From an uncultured Prevotellaceae bacterium (GTDB lineage: Bacteria; Bacteroidota; Bacteroidia; Bacteroidales; Bacteroidaceae), in assembly GCA_946415365.1 (NCBI GenBank), contig CAMKSE010000002.1, forward strand, positions 248,001 through 312,000: a DNA stretch of 64,000 nt, read 5' to 3'. The notes under the pieces are model-generated. The model had not been told where the DNA came from, ran no database searches, and saw nothing but the letters and a program-made list of their open reading frames with translations. Positions 1 through 9,308 of this stretch are shown here, piece by piece (the stretch's first letter is position 1; each line of letters opens with the position of its first letter). The translations under genes were made by a program, and so were the position numbers.

Positions 1-663
1 CATCACCGCATCACTATAGCGCCGCAAGAAAGATCTTGTAAGTTTCGGAATAAGGATAACACTGCCCACACAAAATGCTGCAAACTTCACAATGAAGAGT
101 ATCCAGAACAGCCAGCCACTTCCTTTCTCAAATGAACTTGAGAGCGCAGCCAGCATCACAAGGGCCATAAATAAAGATATCATCGACGAACCGACACTAA
201 GTCCGACACTCGGATGATGCTGCAAGCCATAACGCCCGATAATGGGATAAGCAATAAGCGTATTCGATGCCATGATACATCCCAGAAGGAACGAAGCTGC
301 CGGAGAGTAGTCCAGGATGGTCATCGCCATAATGTAAGTCAGGATCAGCGGTACAAAACATGTCAGCAACCCGAAAATCAAGAATCGTCGAGTATGTTTC
401 TTCACACCCTCTATGTCCATCTCCAGTCCTGCAAGGAACATGATATAATAGAGTCCTACCCTGCCAAAGAGTTCAAAAGAGTTGTCACGCTCCAAGATAT
501 TGAAGCCATATTGTCCAATCATGACACCTGCCAACACCATGCCTATGATATGAGGAATACGTAACTTACTCATCACAATAGGTGCAAAGAGGATGATCAA
601 CAGCACTACAAAAAAGATTAGTGTAGGGTCTGTGATTGGTAAATATGATACCAATAATGTCAT
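1..663 (-). CDS. cation/proton antiporter (CPA2/NhaP-KefB-like), partial
   Basis: The gene runs off the left edge of the window, so only the first 221 codons are seen. The reverse-strand translation begins MTLLVSYLPITDP and is a run of hydrophobic helices with the phrases GMVLAGVMIGQYG and YYIMFLAGLEMD. These are typical of the first helices of monovalent cation:proton antiporters of the Na+/H+ exchanger fold, which act in the inner membrane. It is transcribed divergently from asd. The ATG lies only 8 nt after a TAACTTTG promoter box, so the leader is very short. The exact ion (Na+ or K+) and any C-terminal regulatory domain cannot be judged because the rest is missing. Confidence 0.85.
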   Translation of the reverse strand, partial: MTLLVSYLPITDPTLIFFVVLLIILFAPIVMSKLRIPHIIGMVLAGVMIGQYGFNILERDNSFELFGRVGLYYIMFLAGLEMDIEGVKKHTRRFLIFGLLTCFVPLILTYIMAMTILDYSPAASFLLGCIMASNTLIAYPIIGRYGLQHHPSVGLSVGSSMISLFMALVMLAALSSSFEKGSGWLFWILFIVKFAAFCVGSVILIPKLTRSFLRRYSDAVM

Positions 664-671
664 TTCGGGTA

Positions 672-679
672 CAAAGTTA
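672..679 (-). promoter_or_regulatory. Bacteroidetes -7 box (TAACTTTG) for the antiporter
   Basis: On the minus strand TAACTTTG is followed by TACCCGAA and then the ATG at 663. The box fits the Bacteroidetes TAnnTTTG consensus and would give a leader of only a few bases. Confidence 0.6.
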
Positions 680-711
680 CGAAAAAAAGTTTAAGTTAGA
701 ACTTTTTTTTG

Positions 712-719
712 TAATTTTG
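712..719 (+). promoter_or_regulatory. -7 box (TAATTTTG) for asd
   Basis: TAATTTTGC lies 36 bases before the asd ATG and matches TAnnTTTG. It follows a T-rich stretch and is divergent from the antiporter promoter 33 bp away. Confidence 0.55.
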
Positions 720-754
720 CAGCCAAAATGTAACCATTTAAAGAATTAGTCAAG

Positions 755-1768
755 ATGAAAGTAGCAATTGTTGGTGCGAGCGGAGCCGTGGGACAAGAGT
801 TCCTGCGGATCCTCGACGAGAGGAATTTCCCTATGGATGAACTGGTGCTGTTCGGCTCAGAACGTAGTGCTGGGCGTAAGTACACATTTAAGGGTAAGGA
901 GATTGAAGTGAAGTTACTTCAGCACAATGACGACTTCAAGGATGTGGATATTGCCTTTACCTCTGCTGGTGCAGGTACGTCGAAAGAGTTTGCCGAGACA
1001 ATCACAAAATATGGTGCAGTGATGATAGATAACTCCAGCGCTTTCCGTTTGGATGACGATGTACCCCTTGTGGTTCCTGAGTGTAATGCCGCAGACGCCT
1101 TGAACCGTCCCCGTGGCATTATCGCTAATCCTAACTGCACGACCATCATGATGGTCGTTGTGCTTCAGCCACTTGAGAACATTTCCCATATCAAGCGCAT
1201 CCATGTAGCCTCATATCAGAGTGCCTCTGGTGCAGGTGCTGCCGCTATGGCAGAACTGCAGCAGCAGTATAAAGAGATGGTGGAGGACGGTGAGGTGAAG
1301 ACTGTCAAGAAGTTCGCCCACCAGTTGGCATACAACGTGATTCCCCAGATTGACGTATTCCAGCCCAACGGATACACCAAGGAGGAGATGAAGATGTACA
1401 ATGAGACCCGTAAGATCATGCATACCGATGCAAAGTGCTCGGCCATGTGTGTCCGCGTCAGTTCCCTGCGCTCACACTCCGAGTCTGTATGGATCGAGAC
1501 TGAGAAGCCCATTAGTGTCGAAGAGGCTCAGAAGGCGATTGCCGCTGCTCCTGGTTGTACACTGAAGGACGATCCCTCTACCCTGACCTACCCCATGCCC
1601 CTTGAGACAGCTGGCAAAGACGATGTCTACGTTGGCCGTATCCGCAAGGACCTGAGCGATGACTGTGGTCTGACGTTCTGGCTCTCAGGTGACCAGATTC
1701 GCAAGGGTGCTGCCCTCAATGCCGTACAAATAGCAGAGTATCTGGTAAAAGTTGGCAATGTTAAGTAA
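755..1768 (+). CDS. asd: aspartate-semialdehyde dehydrogenase
   Basis: A cytosolic enzyme that reduces L-aspartyl-4-phosphate to aspartate semialdehyde with NADPH, the branch point to lysine/diaminopimelate, threonine and methionine. The 337-residue length is usual. The N-terminal nucleotide-binding motif [10 protein letters not shown] is at residues 7-17. The catalytic cysteine lies in NPNCTT (Cys128) and the active-site histidine is in SLRSHSESV (about His241). The ATG at 755 directly precedes the Rossmann motif, so the start is well fixed. A small lipoprotein gene begins inside its last codons. Confidence 0.97.
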   Translation: MKVAIVGASGAVGQEFLRILDERNFPMDELVLFGSERSAGRKYTFKGKEIEVKLLQHNDDFKDVDIAFTSAGAGTSKEFAETITKYGAVMIDNSSAFRLDDDVPLVVPECNAADALNRPRGIIANPNCTTIMMVVVLQPLENISHIKRIHVASYQSASGAGAAAMAELQQQYKEMVEDGEVKTVKKFAHQLAYNVIPQIDVFQPNGYTKEEMKMYNETRKIMHTDAKCSAMCVRVSSLRSHSESVWIETEKPISVEEAQKAIAAAPGCTLKDDPSTLTYPMPLETAGKDDVYVGRIRKDLSDDCGLTFWLSGDQIRKGAALNAVQIAEYLVKVGNVK

Positions 1769-2219
1769 GATCTTCTATAGGGCAGTCTATTTGACTGCCC
1801 TTCTTTTTCTTTTCGCCTGTGGTGGCGGCGATGATGATGGCCGTCGTTTGGGTGAAATAATTGTTGGTACATGGCAACGAGGATGGAATGAAGGAGATGT
1901 TGTCATCGAAGGCGATACGGATCTAAAGCCAGAGAACTTTGCCTACGACCGCTTCGAGTTCCACGACGATGGCAGTTACAACGGTATGGTGCGTAAGGGC
2001 TCCTTCATCGCTTACGACAAAGAGGGCTACATCATTTATGAAGGAAACTACCAATGCGACAATCACAACCTAAAGCTGGAACCTACCACTGGGGAAGGAG
2101 CCTTATTGGCTCAAGTGATGTCTTTTACCGACAACACGCTTATGCTACGATACGAGAATGAACAGTACAACGTGACCGTTACTTTCATCGTTCGTAAGCT
2201 CTCAACTCTCCATACATAA
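1758..2219 (+). CDS. small lipoprotein of unknown function
   Basis: A 153-residue protein whose ATG at 1758 overlaps the end of asd by 11 bases, so the two are probably co-transcribed and coupled. It starts [24 protein letters not shown], an SPII signal with lipobox LFAC, followed by an acidic GGGDDD spacer. The remainder (for example [18 protein letters not shown] and [17 protein letters not shown]) resembles small lipocalin-like lipoproteins of Bacteroidetes, which is inference. An in-frame TTG at 1752 is a possible but less likely start. No enzymatic motif is visible. It ends one base from the convergent DUF4249 gene. Confidence 0.8.
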   Translation: MLSKIFYRAVYLTALLFLFACGGGDDDGRRLGEIIVGTWQRGWNEGDVVIEGDTDLKPENFAYDRFEFHDDGSYNGMVRKGSFIAYDKEGYIIYEGNYQCDNHNLKLEPTTGEGALLAQVMSFTDNTLMLRYENEQYNVTVTFIVRKLSTLHT

Positions 2220-2220
2220 T

Positions 2221-3054
2221 CTACTCCTCCTCATCCACGTCTGCCTCATGGTAAACATAGTTGAACGTTACCTGACTGTAAGCAGAAAAATAACCAAGAC
2301 AACCGCCTGTGAAGTTCTGGACGGGGTTGGTATTTGTGTTGTTCATAATTTGCATTGAATACAAATAGTCATATGCTCTCCTATCAATAGCACGCAACTC
2401 TATGTGGAGATTGTCACCTTCTTTGAGCATATCCTCGTCATTACTCCCTTCTCTGGCAATAGAGAACAACTGCTGCAGTTCCTTGTTTGGATTCGTATCG
2501 TCACGCTTCACAGCCCAACGGTATCCGATATTGTTACGATATATATGCATGAAGTACCAGTTATCCTGATTGGGAATATCCTGGAACAGCAGCTCACCTA
2601 CAAGGAATCGTTCACCCATAACTTTCTTCCAGATAAAATGGAACTTATTGACCACGGGCATCCGCTGCATGACAGATGTTGACGTGAAATGCCTGTCATC
2701 AACCTCCACGTCTATTTGATACGTCACACCTGGTGTTCCCTTTGCATATGATTGGTAAGTACCATTATTCCTATACGACAGGTTCGTCACACTGCCATCA
2801 CTACCTGTCACTACTATCGTAGCACCACTTATGTTGCTTGTACTGTTATTGTCATCCATCGCCTGTGTCCTACTCACACGAGCCTTCATTCCACTGTCAG
2901 ACACAGAGGCCTCAACTACATATATTGGATCCACTTGACGGTAATCGATATCTATCTCTTTCTCACACGATGACATTCCCATGAGTCCCAGCAAACTCAT
3001 AAGTACCATTCTCCATGCTCCTATTCTACTTTCTTTTGCCCCTTCTATCCTCAT
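2221..3054 (-). CDS. DUF4249 family lipoprotein, TonB receptor partner
   Basis: A 277-residue surface or periplasmic lipoprotein. The signal contains MVLMSLLGLMGMSSCEKEID, with the lipidated cysteine at about residue 30. The body (PIYVVEASVSDSG, QIDVEVDDRHFTS, DNWYFMHIY) is that of DUF4249 proteins, which in Bacteroidetes sit directly after a TonB-dependent receptor. The ATG at 3054 comes 4 bases after the receptor's stop codon, which supports this start over upstream in-frame codons inside the receptor gene. The pair is presumably an outer-membrane uptake unit in which the lipoprotein caps or aids the receptor. The substrate is unknown. Confidence 0.85.
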   Translation of the reverse strand: MRIEGAKESRIGAWRMVLMSLLGLMGMSSCEKEIDIDYRQVDPIYVVEASVSDSGMKARVSRTQAMDDNNSTSNISGATIVVTGSDGSVTNLSYRNNGTYQSYAKGTPGVTYQIDVEVDDRHFTSTSVMQRMPVVNKFHFIWKKVMGERFLVGELLFQDIPNQDNWYFMHIYRNNIGYRWAVKRDDTNPNKELQQLFSIAREGSNDEDMLKEGDNLHIELRAIDRRAYDYLYSMQIMNNTNTNPVQNFTGGCLGYFSAYSQVTFNYVYHEADVDEEE

Positions 3055-3058
3055 AATC

Positions 3059-5119
3059 TCAAAACAAAATATTAAACGCCACCGAAGGCACAATGCCGAA
3101 CAGCGAGTATTGTTTAGCCTTTGTACGGGCACCATCAGCACTATCCTCGAAGTTAATGAGGTAAGGATTATACCTATTATATATATTATAAATGCCAAAC
3201 ACCCACTGTCTGGTGTGTCTTGCATAGCGCTTCGACCATACGGCACTCACGTCCAGACGATGGTAGTCCGGAGCCCGATACCCGTTCCTTTCCGCATAGT
3301 AATACGTCCAGTTGTCAATGATTTGGTACTTTCCACTTGGAGCCGTGAAAGCCTGGCCACTATTGAACACCCATGCAGCATTGAATGTCCAACGCTTATT
3401 CAACTTGTATATTCCCACGATATTAATATCATGCCGGCGGTCGTTATTGGCGTCATACCACTGACTGCCATTGATTCCGTCAATACGTGTCTTTGACCAC
3501 GATAGGGTATAGCCAAGCCATCCCGTCAGACTGCCGCTGTTCTTGCGCAGACAGAACTCCACTCCGTAACTCTTCCCCTCACCCGCCAACGTCAGCCGTT
3601 CAATCTCAATCTCACTGCTAAACGACTTACCGTCACGATAATCCAGCACATTCTGGATTTTCCTGTAATAGGCCTCAAGACTTAGGTCGTAGTCCTGCTC
3701 AGCCGTCATTACATAGATTCCCCCACTCCATTGGTCGGCTATTTCAGGTTCCACGATGTTGCTACTGATGGCATAACGATCAAAGGGGGTCGATGTACTC
3801 TGGTTCCTCAGTGCATGCAGGTTCTGTGAAGTCCTTGCATAACCAAGCTTCACACTAGTCAGTGCCGTTGGCTGCCAACTGATGCTTGCACGTGGCTCCA
3901 GCGTTAGATGGGTCTTAACTACCTCATTTTCACCATAGTTGTAGTACCATCCTATTTCCCCATTATCCTCAATGTCATAGTAGAGTGATCCGCCAAGTGG
4001 TGAGAAAGCGTTGAGCCTCAGACCTATCGAAGCCTGCAAATTGTCCCCAAGTCTGAATGTGCCGTTCACCCAGGCCGTATTCTCCCAGGCACGCCGTTGC
4101 TCATTGCCGTACTTGTTGAGTACCTGCCACTCAGCCGACTTCACATTGTAAAGCGACGTCTGAACTCCTGTCTTCAACTGATGACTGCTTAAGGCTATAT
4201 GGAAGTCCTGTCGCAGACTCATCTGACGGATATGACCTTTGTACCAGAGGTTGAAATTGAGAAAGTCCACGCCATTGTCCGTCAAGTAATTGCTCAAGTA
4301 GGCAGTAGTCTGTGCATGTGAGTCGCCTCCAAAGCGGTGCAACCATCTGAGGCTGCCCGTCATGTTGTTCCATCGGATGTCCGTCATCTTGTCTATCGAC
4401 GTACGGTCGTGGCTGGTAAAGAAGGTCAGAAACAATTGGTTCCTTTTGTCAATGGACCAGTCCAATTTGGCATTAACGTCATAGAAGTAGAGCGTATTGT
4501 TTCGGAAGTCCTTTGAAGCTTTCAGGAACATATCCATATACGTACGCCTTGCCGTCACCAGCACAGACAACTTGTCTTTCACAAGCGGCCCTTCTATCGT
4601 GCCCTTTGCCGACAGCAGCCCGACGCTTGCTCCACCATGCCAGCCATCCTTATTGCCAGTCTTTCCTGTGATGTCGAGTACGGCTGATGATGCGCCACCA
4701 TATTGTGCCGGCAACAGTCCTTTGTAAAGCGTGGCAGAGGCCAAAGCATCGTCATTGAAAGCAGAGAAGAGTCCAGCAAGATGACCCACATTATATACTG
4801 GTGCCAGGTCAAAGAGCACTTGATTCTGTGCCGAGGTACCTCCCCTCACCTGAAAACTGCTCGAGGCATCGCTCTCCGCCTTCACACCTGGCAGTAGTTG
4901 TATGGAACGCATGATATCTGCCTCGCCAAACAGTTGAGGAACCGATGTAAGATCTTCCAGCTGAAGCACCTCGGCACCCGTCTGCACGTTCTGCAGACGC
5001 TGACGGGCTGACACTGAGGTGACCACCACCTCGTCCAGCCGTTCTGTCCGGAGAGTGTCCTCTTCTGAGGTCATTGAGACTGCAAAACAGGCAGAAAGGA
5101 GAATATCCAATGCAATCAT
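3059..5119 (-). CDS. TonB-dependent outer-membrane receptor lacking the usual N-terminal domain
   Basis: A 686-residue receptor with a plug domain (residues about 25-150: LDEVVVTSV, QVRGGTSAQNQVLFDLAPVYN, GGASSAVLDI) and a 22-strand-type barrel ending in ...SVAFNILF, the aromatic C terminus of outer-membrane proteins. Receptors paired with DUF4249 usually carry a carboxypeptidase-like domain of about 90 residues before the plug; none is present here. The signal peptide (MIALDILLSACFAVS) is short and has no Lys or Arg. The ATG lies 5 bases after a TACCTTTG promoter box. The N terminus may therefore have been remodelled by deletion. It forms an operon with the downstream lipoprotein. Substrate unknown. 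Confidence 0.9.
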   Translation of the reverse strand: MIALDILLSACFAVSMTSEEDTLRTERLDEVVVTSVSARQRLQNVQTGAEVLQLEDLTSVPQLFGEADIMRSIQLLPGVKAESDASSSFQVRGGTSAQNQVLFDLAPVYNVGHLAGLFSAFNDDALASATLYKGLLPAQYGGASSAVLDITGKTGNKDGWHGGASVGLLSAKGTIEGPLVKDKLSVLVTARRTYMDMFLKASKDFRNNTLYFYDVNAKLDWSIDKRNQLFLTFFTSHDRTSIDKMTDIRWNNMTGSLRWLHRFGGDSHAQTTAYLSNYLTDNGVDFLNFNLWYKGHIRQMSLRQDFHIALSSHQLKTGVQTSLYNVKSAEWQVLNKYGNEQRRAWENTAWVNGTFRLGDNLQASIGLRLNAFSPLGGSLYYDIEDNGEIGWYYNYGENEVVKTHLTLEPRASISWQPTALTSVKLGYARTSQNLHALRNQSTSTPFDRYAISSNIVEPEIADQWSGGIYVMTAEQDYDLSLEAYYRKIQNVLDYRDGKSFSSEIEIERLTLAGEGKSYGVEFCLRKNSGSLTGWLGYTLSWSKTRIDGINGSQWYDANNDRRHDINIVGIYKLNKRWTFNAAWVFNSGQAFTAPSGKYQIIDNWTYYYAERNGYRAPDYHRLDVSAVWSKRYARHTRQWVFGIYNIYNRYNPYLINFEDSADGARTKAKQYSLFGIVPSVAFNILF

Positions 5120-5124
5120 GGGTA

Positions 5125-5132
5125 CAAAGGTA
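5125..5132 (-). promoter_or_regulatory. -7 box (TACCTTTG) for the TonB receptor, near-leaderless
   Basis: Minus-strand TACCTTTGTACCC is followed at once by ATG (5119), so transcription would start at or within 1-2 bases of the start codon. Confidence 0.65.
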
Positions 5133-5174
5133 CATGTTTTTTCTCAAATTCTTGAATATATGCAAGAAAATCAT

Positions 5175-5182
5175 TACCTTTG
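5175..5182 (+). promoter_or_regulatory. -7 box (TACCTTTG) for the 5213 lipoprotein gene
   Basis: TACCTTTGTCCCC lies 30 bases before the ATG at 5213 and fits the Bacteroidetes consensus. It diverges from the TonB receptor promoter about 50 bp away. Confidence 0.65.
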
Positions 5183-5212
5183 TCCCCATAAACCATTCAT
5201 CAATCAATCATT

Positions 5213-5680
5213 ATGAAGAAAATTTTATTTGCCATAATGGCTATCATCGCACTTTGTGCCTGTAACAGTGAGAAAAAGGAACTATTGTATCGTGGTCTTC
5301 CTATGGCTCTGCCTTTCCAGACATTCATTGACTCCTTGCAGCAGCGGGGCTATGCCGTTGACTCTGCAAAAACCGATTCTGCCTTTACACGTGTGGTAAT
5401 GGCTCGCACAGGGGATCACTATCGTCTGATGCTGGCTCAGAAGGATGGTCAGCTACAGGCTCTTCAGGAGAACTACACCCTCTCCACCAACGACAGCACA
5501 CGCCGTTTCTGGCAGCAGTTACGCGACGATTTTGAAAAAGAATTGGGTTCTTGGCCCAACATGCCCAAACACGGTGATGACCACAAGATCGCCAAGTTCG
5601 AGACCGACGGTGGTTTTATCACCCTGACGCTGGAGAACACCTACAAGCCTACGCTTTCTGTTCTCTACGAGAAGAAATAA
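5213..5680 (+). CDS. lipoprotein of unknown function
   Basis: A 155-residue protein with the SPII signal MKKILFAIMAIIALCACNSEKK (lipobox LCAC). The mature part begins LLYRGLPMALPFQTFIDSLQQRGY and has alternating charged and aromatic stretches without a recognisable catalytic motif. It has its own promoter, is divergent from the TonB receptor, and ends 7 bases before the convergent cdsA. No function can be assigned. Confidence 0.8.
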   Translation: MKKILFAIMAIIALCACNSEKKELLYRGLPMALPFQTFIDSLQQRGYAVDSAKTDSAFTRVVMARTGDHYRLMLAQKDGQLQALQENYTLSTNDSTRRFWQQLRDDFEKELGSWPNMPKHGDDHKIAKFETDGGFITLTLENTYKPTLSVLYEKK

Positions 5681-5687
5681 TCCACTC

Positions 5688-6536
5688 TTATAGGATGGAA
5701 ATCGTATAGAGGTACACGACGGCTGCGGGGATTGCCATCAGGGATGAGTCGAAGCGGTCGAGCATACCGCCATGCCCTGGTAGGATGTGTCCGCTGTCCT
5801 TGATACCAAGCGTACGCTTAAAGAGACTCTCCACCAGGTCGCCCCACGTGCCGAAGATGACAACCGTCAGTCCGAGGCCAGCCCACTCTATGGCTGAGAG
5901 ACCAAGCGGATTCTCTCCGTACTGCTCCGACAGATACCACACCAACACGGCCACCAATATAACGAGGATACCTCCGCCGATACTGCCTTCCCACGACTTT
6001 CCTGGCGAGATTCGCGGGAAGAGTTTATGTTTCCCAAACAGCGAACCACAGAGATAGGCACCTGTATCGTTGATCCAGAGGAATATAAACACAGAAAGGG
6101 GAACCGTCCAAGTGTAATGGATGCCTGTATTGTCCGACTGGAAAGCCAGCACGCTCAACAGCGAGAAAGGCAGAGCTATATACAACTGACTCATCATCGT
6201 ATAGGCCCAGTCATTAACGGGATCTGGCTGTTTCAGGTAAAGTTCGGCCACCATCAAATAGATGAGGGTAACGAGATACGGAATAAATACGGCCGCTGGA
6301 GTCAGGCCACTGTTATAGCCTGCCATGGCCAAGAAGAGATAAACACCGGCTACGGTTGATATCATCTGATTAACATTGACGTCCTCACGTTCGTTCACCA
6401 ATCCTGTAAACTCCCAAATTGTCATGCCTGTCACCAGTCCGAACAGCAGGATCATAGCCTCAGGGCGCAGGAAACAGGACACGATAGCAGCCACAAAGAA
6501 CACTGCCGTAATTGTCCTCACAATGAAATTCTTCAT
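5688..6536 (-). CDS. cdsA: phosphatidate cytidylyltransferase
   Basis: An inner-membrane enzyme that makes CDP-diacylglycerol from phosphatidate and CTP, the precursor of all phospholipids. The 282 residues form about eight hydrophobic segments. The family signature is at the C terminus: SLFKRTLGIKDSGHILPGHG followed by GMLDRFDS, containing the metal-binding aspartates. SPGKSWEGSIGG upstream is also typical. It is the last gene of rsfS-ftsH-cdsA, starting 19 bases after the ftsH stop. Start MKNFIVRTI is well supported. Confidence 0.96.
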   Translation of the reverse strand: MKNFIVRTITAVFFVAAIVSCFLRPEAMILLFGLVTGMTIWEFTGLVNEREDVNVNQMISTVAGVYLFLAMAGYNSGLTPAAVFIPYLVTLIYLMVAELYLKQPDPVNDWAYTMMSQLYIALPFSLLSVLAFQSDNTGIHYTWTVPLSVFIFLWINDTGAYLCGSLFGKHKLFPRISPGKSWEGSIGGGILVILVAVLVWYLSEQYGENPLGLSAIEWAGLGLTVVIFGTWGDLVESLFKRTLGIKDSGHILPGHGGMLDRFDSSLMAIPAAVVYLYTISIL

Positions 6537-6555
6537 ATCAAGTCATTTTCTTTAA

Positions 6556-8595
6556 TCATCCATTCTCTTCCTCAACCGCATTTTCTTCTTTCTTTTCAGC
6601 GGCTTCTGCCTCCAGTTCCTTGGCGCGTTCTTCAGCCATCCGCTCTGCATCGGCACGCATCTGGGCCTCAAGAAGTTCCTCGGCACGACTGGTCCAGGGA
6701 CGCTTGCCGAATATCTTCTCCACATCCTCTGCGAAGATCACCTCACGATCGATGAGCAACTGTGCCAACTGAGCATGCCCCTCCTTATGTTCAGTGAGGA
6801 TTCTCTTTGCACGTTCATACTGTTCGTTGATCATGCGCAACACCTCGTCATCCATAATCTTGGCGGTTGTCTCAGAATATGGTTTCTGGAACTGGTACTC
6901 AGCATTATTGTAGTAGCAGATGTTGGGCAGTTTGTCGCTCATGCCAGCAAAGGCGATCATGCCGTAAGCCTGCTTTGTAGTACGCTCCAGGTCGTTCATC
7001 GCTCCAGTAGAGATATGACCGACAAACAATTCCTCCGCAGCACGGCCTCCGAGCAGTGAGCACATCTCGTCGAGCATGGCTTCCTTCGTCTGTAGCACGC
7101 GCTCCTCAGGCAGATACCATGCGGCACCCAAGGCCTGACCACGCGGCACTATCGAGACCTTCACCAACGGATTTGCAAACTCCGTGAACCATGAGATAGT
7201 GGCATGTCCGGCCTCATGGATAGCAATCGATCGTTTCTCGGCCTCGGTCATCACCTTTGTCTTTTTCTCCAGACCTCCGATGATACGGTCTACAGCGTCG
7301 AGGAAGTCCTGCTTCTTTACCATCTGACTATTATGACGCGCAGCAATCAGAGCTGCCTCGTTACATACGTTAGCAATGTCGGCTCCAGAGAAACCCGGTG
7401 TCTGACGGGCCAGGAAGTCAATATCAACGCTGTCATCGATCTTCACAGGCTTCAGATGAACCTTAAATACTTCCTTGCGCTCATTAAGGTCAGGCAGGTC
7501 TACATGTATCTGACGGTCAAAGCGACCTGCACGAAGCAGAGCCGAGTCGAGCATGTCAGCACGGTTCGTGGCTGCGAGGATGATCACGCCGCTATTGGTT
7601 CCGAAACCATCCATCTCCGTCAAGAGGGCATTAAGCGTGTTCTCACGCTCGTCGTTACCGCCCATGGCAGGATTCTTCGAACGAGCACGCCCCACTGCAT
7701 CGATCTCGTCGATAAAGATGATACACGGTGACTTTGACTTTGCCTGCTGGAACAGATCTCTCACTCTCGATGCGCCCACGCCTACAAACATTTCCACAAA
7801 GTCGGAACCCGACATAGAGAAGAAAGGTACGCCAGCCTCTCCTGCCACAGCTTTCGCCAACAACGTTTTACCTGTTCCTGGAGGACCCACGAGCAGTGCA
7901 CCCTTGGGGATTTTACCACCCAGTTCTGTATATTTCTGCGGATTTTTCAGGAAATCCACAATCTCCTGTATTTCCTGCTTGGCTCCTGCCTGGCCAGCAA
8001 CATCCTTAAATGTGATGCCCAGGTCACCACCCTTCTCATACATCTTGGCCTTCGACTTTCCGACGTTGAACACACCGCCGCCGACACCGCCACCGCCCAT
8101 GCGACGCATGAACAATATCCATATTGCGATGATAAAGATAATGGGGAACATGTTGTAGAAGATCATGTTCAGGAAGTCATTCTCCTTCTTGTTCTCAAAG
8201 GTGTAGTCTCCAGTGAAGGTCTTGGCTTCCTTGGCTTGATTGATAAACTCCTCCACCTGTTCCAAACTACCGAACTCCACCTCCACGTATGGTTCTGCAC
8301 CAGTCTGCTTAGCACTCTGCTTGAACACATCACGTATGTGTTCAGGCTTAACGTACATCTTCAGCACGCCCTGAGCCTTGTTGATGACTATCTTCGAGGC
8401 ATAACCGTGGTCGATCATCGCTTTGAAGTCTGAATATGAAGCCGTACGGCTGACACTGCTATTCTGAGGTCCACCACTTGAGAAATACAATAGTCCCAAC
8501 GCCAAAATGGCAATGGCATAGATCCAGTTCATATTGAACTTGGGCATGTTCATCTTCGGACCGTTTCCGTTATTCTGTGTTTGTTTATTGTCCAT
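6556..8595 (-). CDS. ftsH: ATP-dependent zinc metalloprotease FtsH
   Basis: A membrane-anchored AAA+ protease that degrades damaged membrane proteins and short-lived regulators. It has 679 residues. TM helices are at about 23-40 and 147-163, with a periplasmic domain between. The AAA module has Walker A GPPGTGKT (237-244), Walker [10 protein letters not shown] (292-300) and the SRH region [20 protein letters not shown]. The zinc site HEAGH is at 460-464. The C-terminal tail is a long Glu/Ala-rich coiled coil ([20 protein letters not shown]). It lies 30 bases after rsfS in an operon order common in Bacteroidetes. Confidence 0.98.
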   Translation of the reverse strand: MDNKQTQNNGNGPKMNMPKFNMNWIYAIAILALGLLYFSSGGPQNSSVSRTASYSDFKAMIDHGYASKIVINKAQGVLKMYVKPEHIRDVFKQSAKQTGAEPYVEVEFGSLEQVEEFINQAKEAKTFTGDYTFENKKENDFLNMIFYNMFPIIFIIAIWILFMRRMGGGGVGGGVFNVGKSKAKMYEKGGDLGITFKDVAGQAGAKQEIQEIVDFLKNPQKYTELGGKIPKGALLVGPPGTGKTLLAKAVAGEAGVPFFSMSGSDFVEMFVGVGASRVRDLFQQAKSKSPCIIFIDEIDAVGRARSKNPAMGGNDERENTLNALLTEMDGFGTNSGVIILAATNRADMLDSALLRAGRFDRQIHVDLPDLNERKEVFKVHLKPVKIDDSVDIDFLARQTPGFSGADIANVCNEAALIAARHNSQMVKKQDFLDAVDRIIGGLEKKTKVMTEAEKRSIAIHEAGHATISWFTEFANPLVKVSIVPRGQALGAAWYLPEERVLQTKEAMLDEMCSLLGGRAAEELFVGHISTGAMNDLERTTKQAYGMIAFAGMSDKLPNICYYNNAEYQFQKPYSETTAKIMDDEVLRMINEQYERAKRILTEHKEGHAQLAQLLIDREVIFAEDVEKIFGKRPWTSRAEELLEAQMRADAERMAEERAKELEAEAAEKKEENAVEEENG

Positions 8596-8625
8596 ATCTT
8601 ACTTTAAACTTTTCTCTTTCCTCCA

Positions 8626-8973
8626 TTACTCATCCTCAATGACAGTCAGTTCTGCGTCTTCCCACAAATGCTCCAGGTCGTAATATTCCCTCACGTCAGG
8701 CAGGAAGATATGCACCAGCACGTCGCCATAGTCCATCGCCACCCATTGTGAATTCTCACGACCCACCACATGAGCCGGTTTTTCCTTCAGCCGCTCCCTG
8801 CAGATATCGCTCACAGAATCCGTGATAGCATCCACCTGTGTAGGCGAGTTACCCTGACAGATGATGAAATAGCGGCAGATAGTACCCTCAATATTTGTCA
8901 GGTCAGCCACCACGATACGACTGCCTTTCTTCTCCTGTATAGCTTCAGTAATTGTTTTTACCAATTCACTCAT
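8626..8973 (-). CDS. rsfS: ribosomal silencing factor RsfS (Iojap/RsfA)
   Basis: A 115-residue protein that binds ribosomal protein uL14 and blocks subunit joining when nutrients are short. Family features visible are IVVADLTNIEGTICRYFIICQGNSPTQVDAI, the ENSQWVAMDYGDVLVHIF stretch and the C-terminal REYYDLEHLWEDAE. It is first in the operon with ftsH and cdsA, with a promoter box 28 bases upstream of its ATG. Confidence 0.95.
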   Translation of the reverse strand: MSELVKTITEAIQEKKGSRIVVADLTNIEGTICRYFIICQGNSPTQVDAITDSVSDICRERLKEKPAHVVGRENSQWVAMDYGDVLVHIFLPDVREYYDLEHLWEDAELTVIEDE

Positions 8974-9000
8974 ATATTATATATAATGTATTATAGTCTG

Positions 9001-9008
9001 CAAAGGTA
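9001..9008 (-). promoter_or_regulatory. -7 box (TACCTTTG) for rsfS-ftsH-cdsA
   Basis: Minus-strand TGTACCTTTGCAG, 28 bases before the rsfS ATG, matches TAnnTTTG. Confidence 0.65.
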
Positions 9009-9101
9009 CAGCAAATCGAGCGAAATGCAAAATAATTTAGTAAAAATTGGGTATTTTGATAAAAAATCCCCGAAAAGTTTTGTCGTTTCCAGAAAAAGTA
9101 C

Positions 9102-9109
9102 TACCTTTG
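9102..9109 (+). promoter_or_regulatory. promoter of tRNA-Gln (TTTG-N19-TACCTTTG)
   Basis: A TTTG at 9079-9082 and TACCTTTG at 9102-9109 are separated by 19 bp, the canonical Bacteroidetes -33/-7 spacing. The downstream sequence GCACCCGC recurs at other promoters in the window. Confidence 0.75.
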
Positions 9110-9141
9110 CACCCGCAAATCGGAAATTTGCACAAGAAGTT

Positions 9142-9212
9142 TGGGGTATGGTGTAATGGTAACACTACAGATTCTGGTCCTGTCATTCTTGGTTCGAGTC
9201 CGAGTACCCCAA
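9142..9212 (+). tRNA. tRNA-Gln (anticodon CTG)
   Basis: A cloverleaf can be drawn. The acceptor is TGGGGTA/TACCCCA, the D arm GTGT...ACAC, the anticodon stem ACAG/CTGT with loop TTCTGGT (anticodon CTG), and the T arm has loop TTCGAGT. The weak U1-A72 pair and the GGGGTA acceptor are hallmarks of bacterial tRNA-Gln. CCA is not encoded. Confidence 0.92.
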
Positions 9213-9218
9213 CAAAAG

Positions 9219-9260
9219 AAATCGCTAAGTTGCTCAAAAATCAAGCACTTAGCGATTTTT
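9219..9260 (+). terminator. intrinsic terminator after tRNA-Gln
   Basis: The arms AAATCGCTAAGT and ACTTAGCGATTT form a 12-bp stem, extended by TGCT/AGCA, followed by a T run. It sits just after the tRNA. Confidence 0.85.
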
Positions 9261-9308
9261 CTATTTCACTTTTGGCGTGCTAGATACAGATCGGTTCCTC
9301 TTGTTATT

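Noticed and set aside
214..564. 116-codon plus-strand frame at the left end
   Set aside because: It is the antisense of the clearly conserved antiporter gene on the minus strand.
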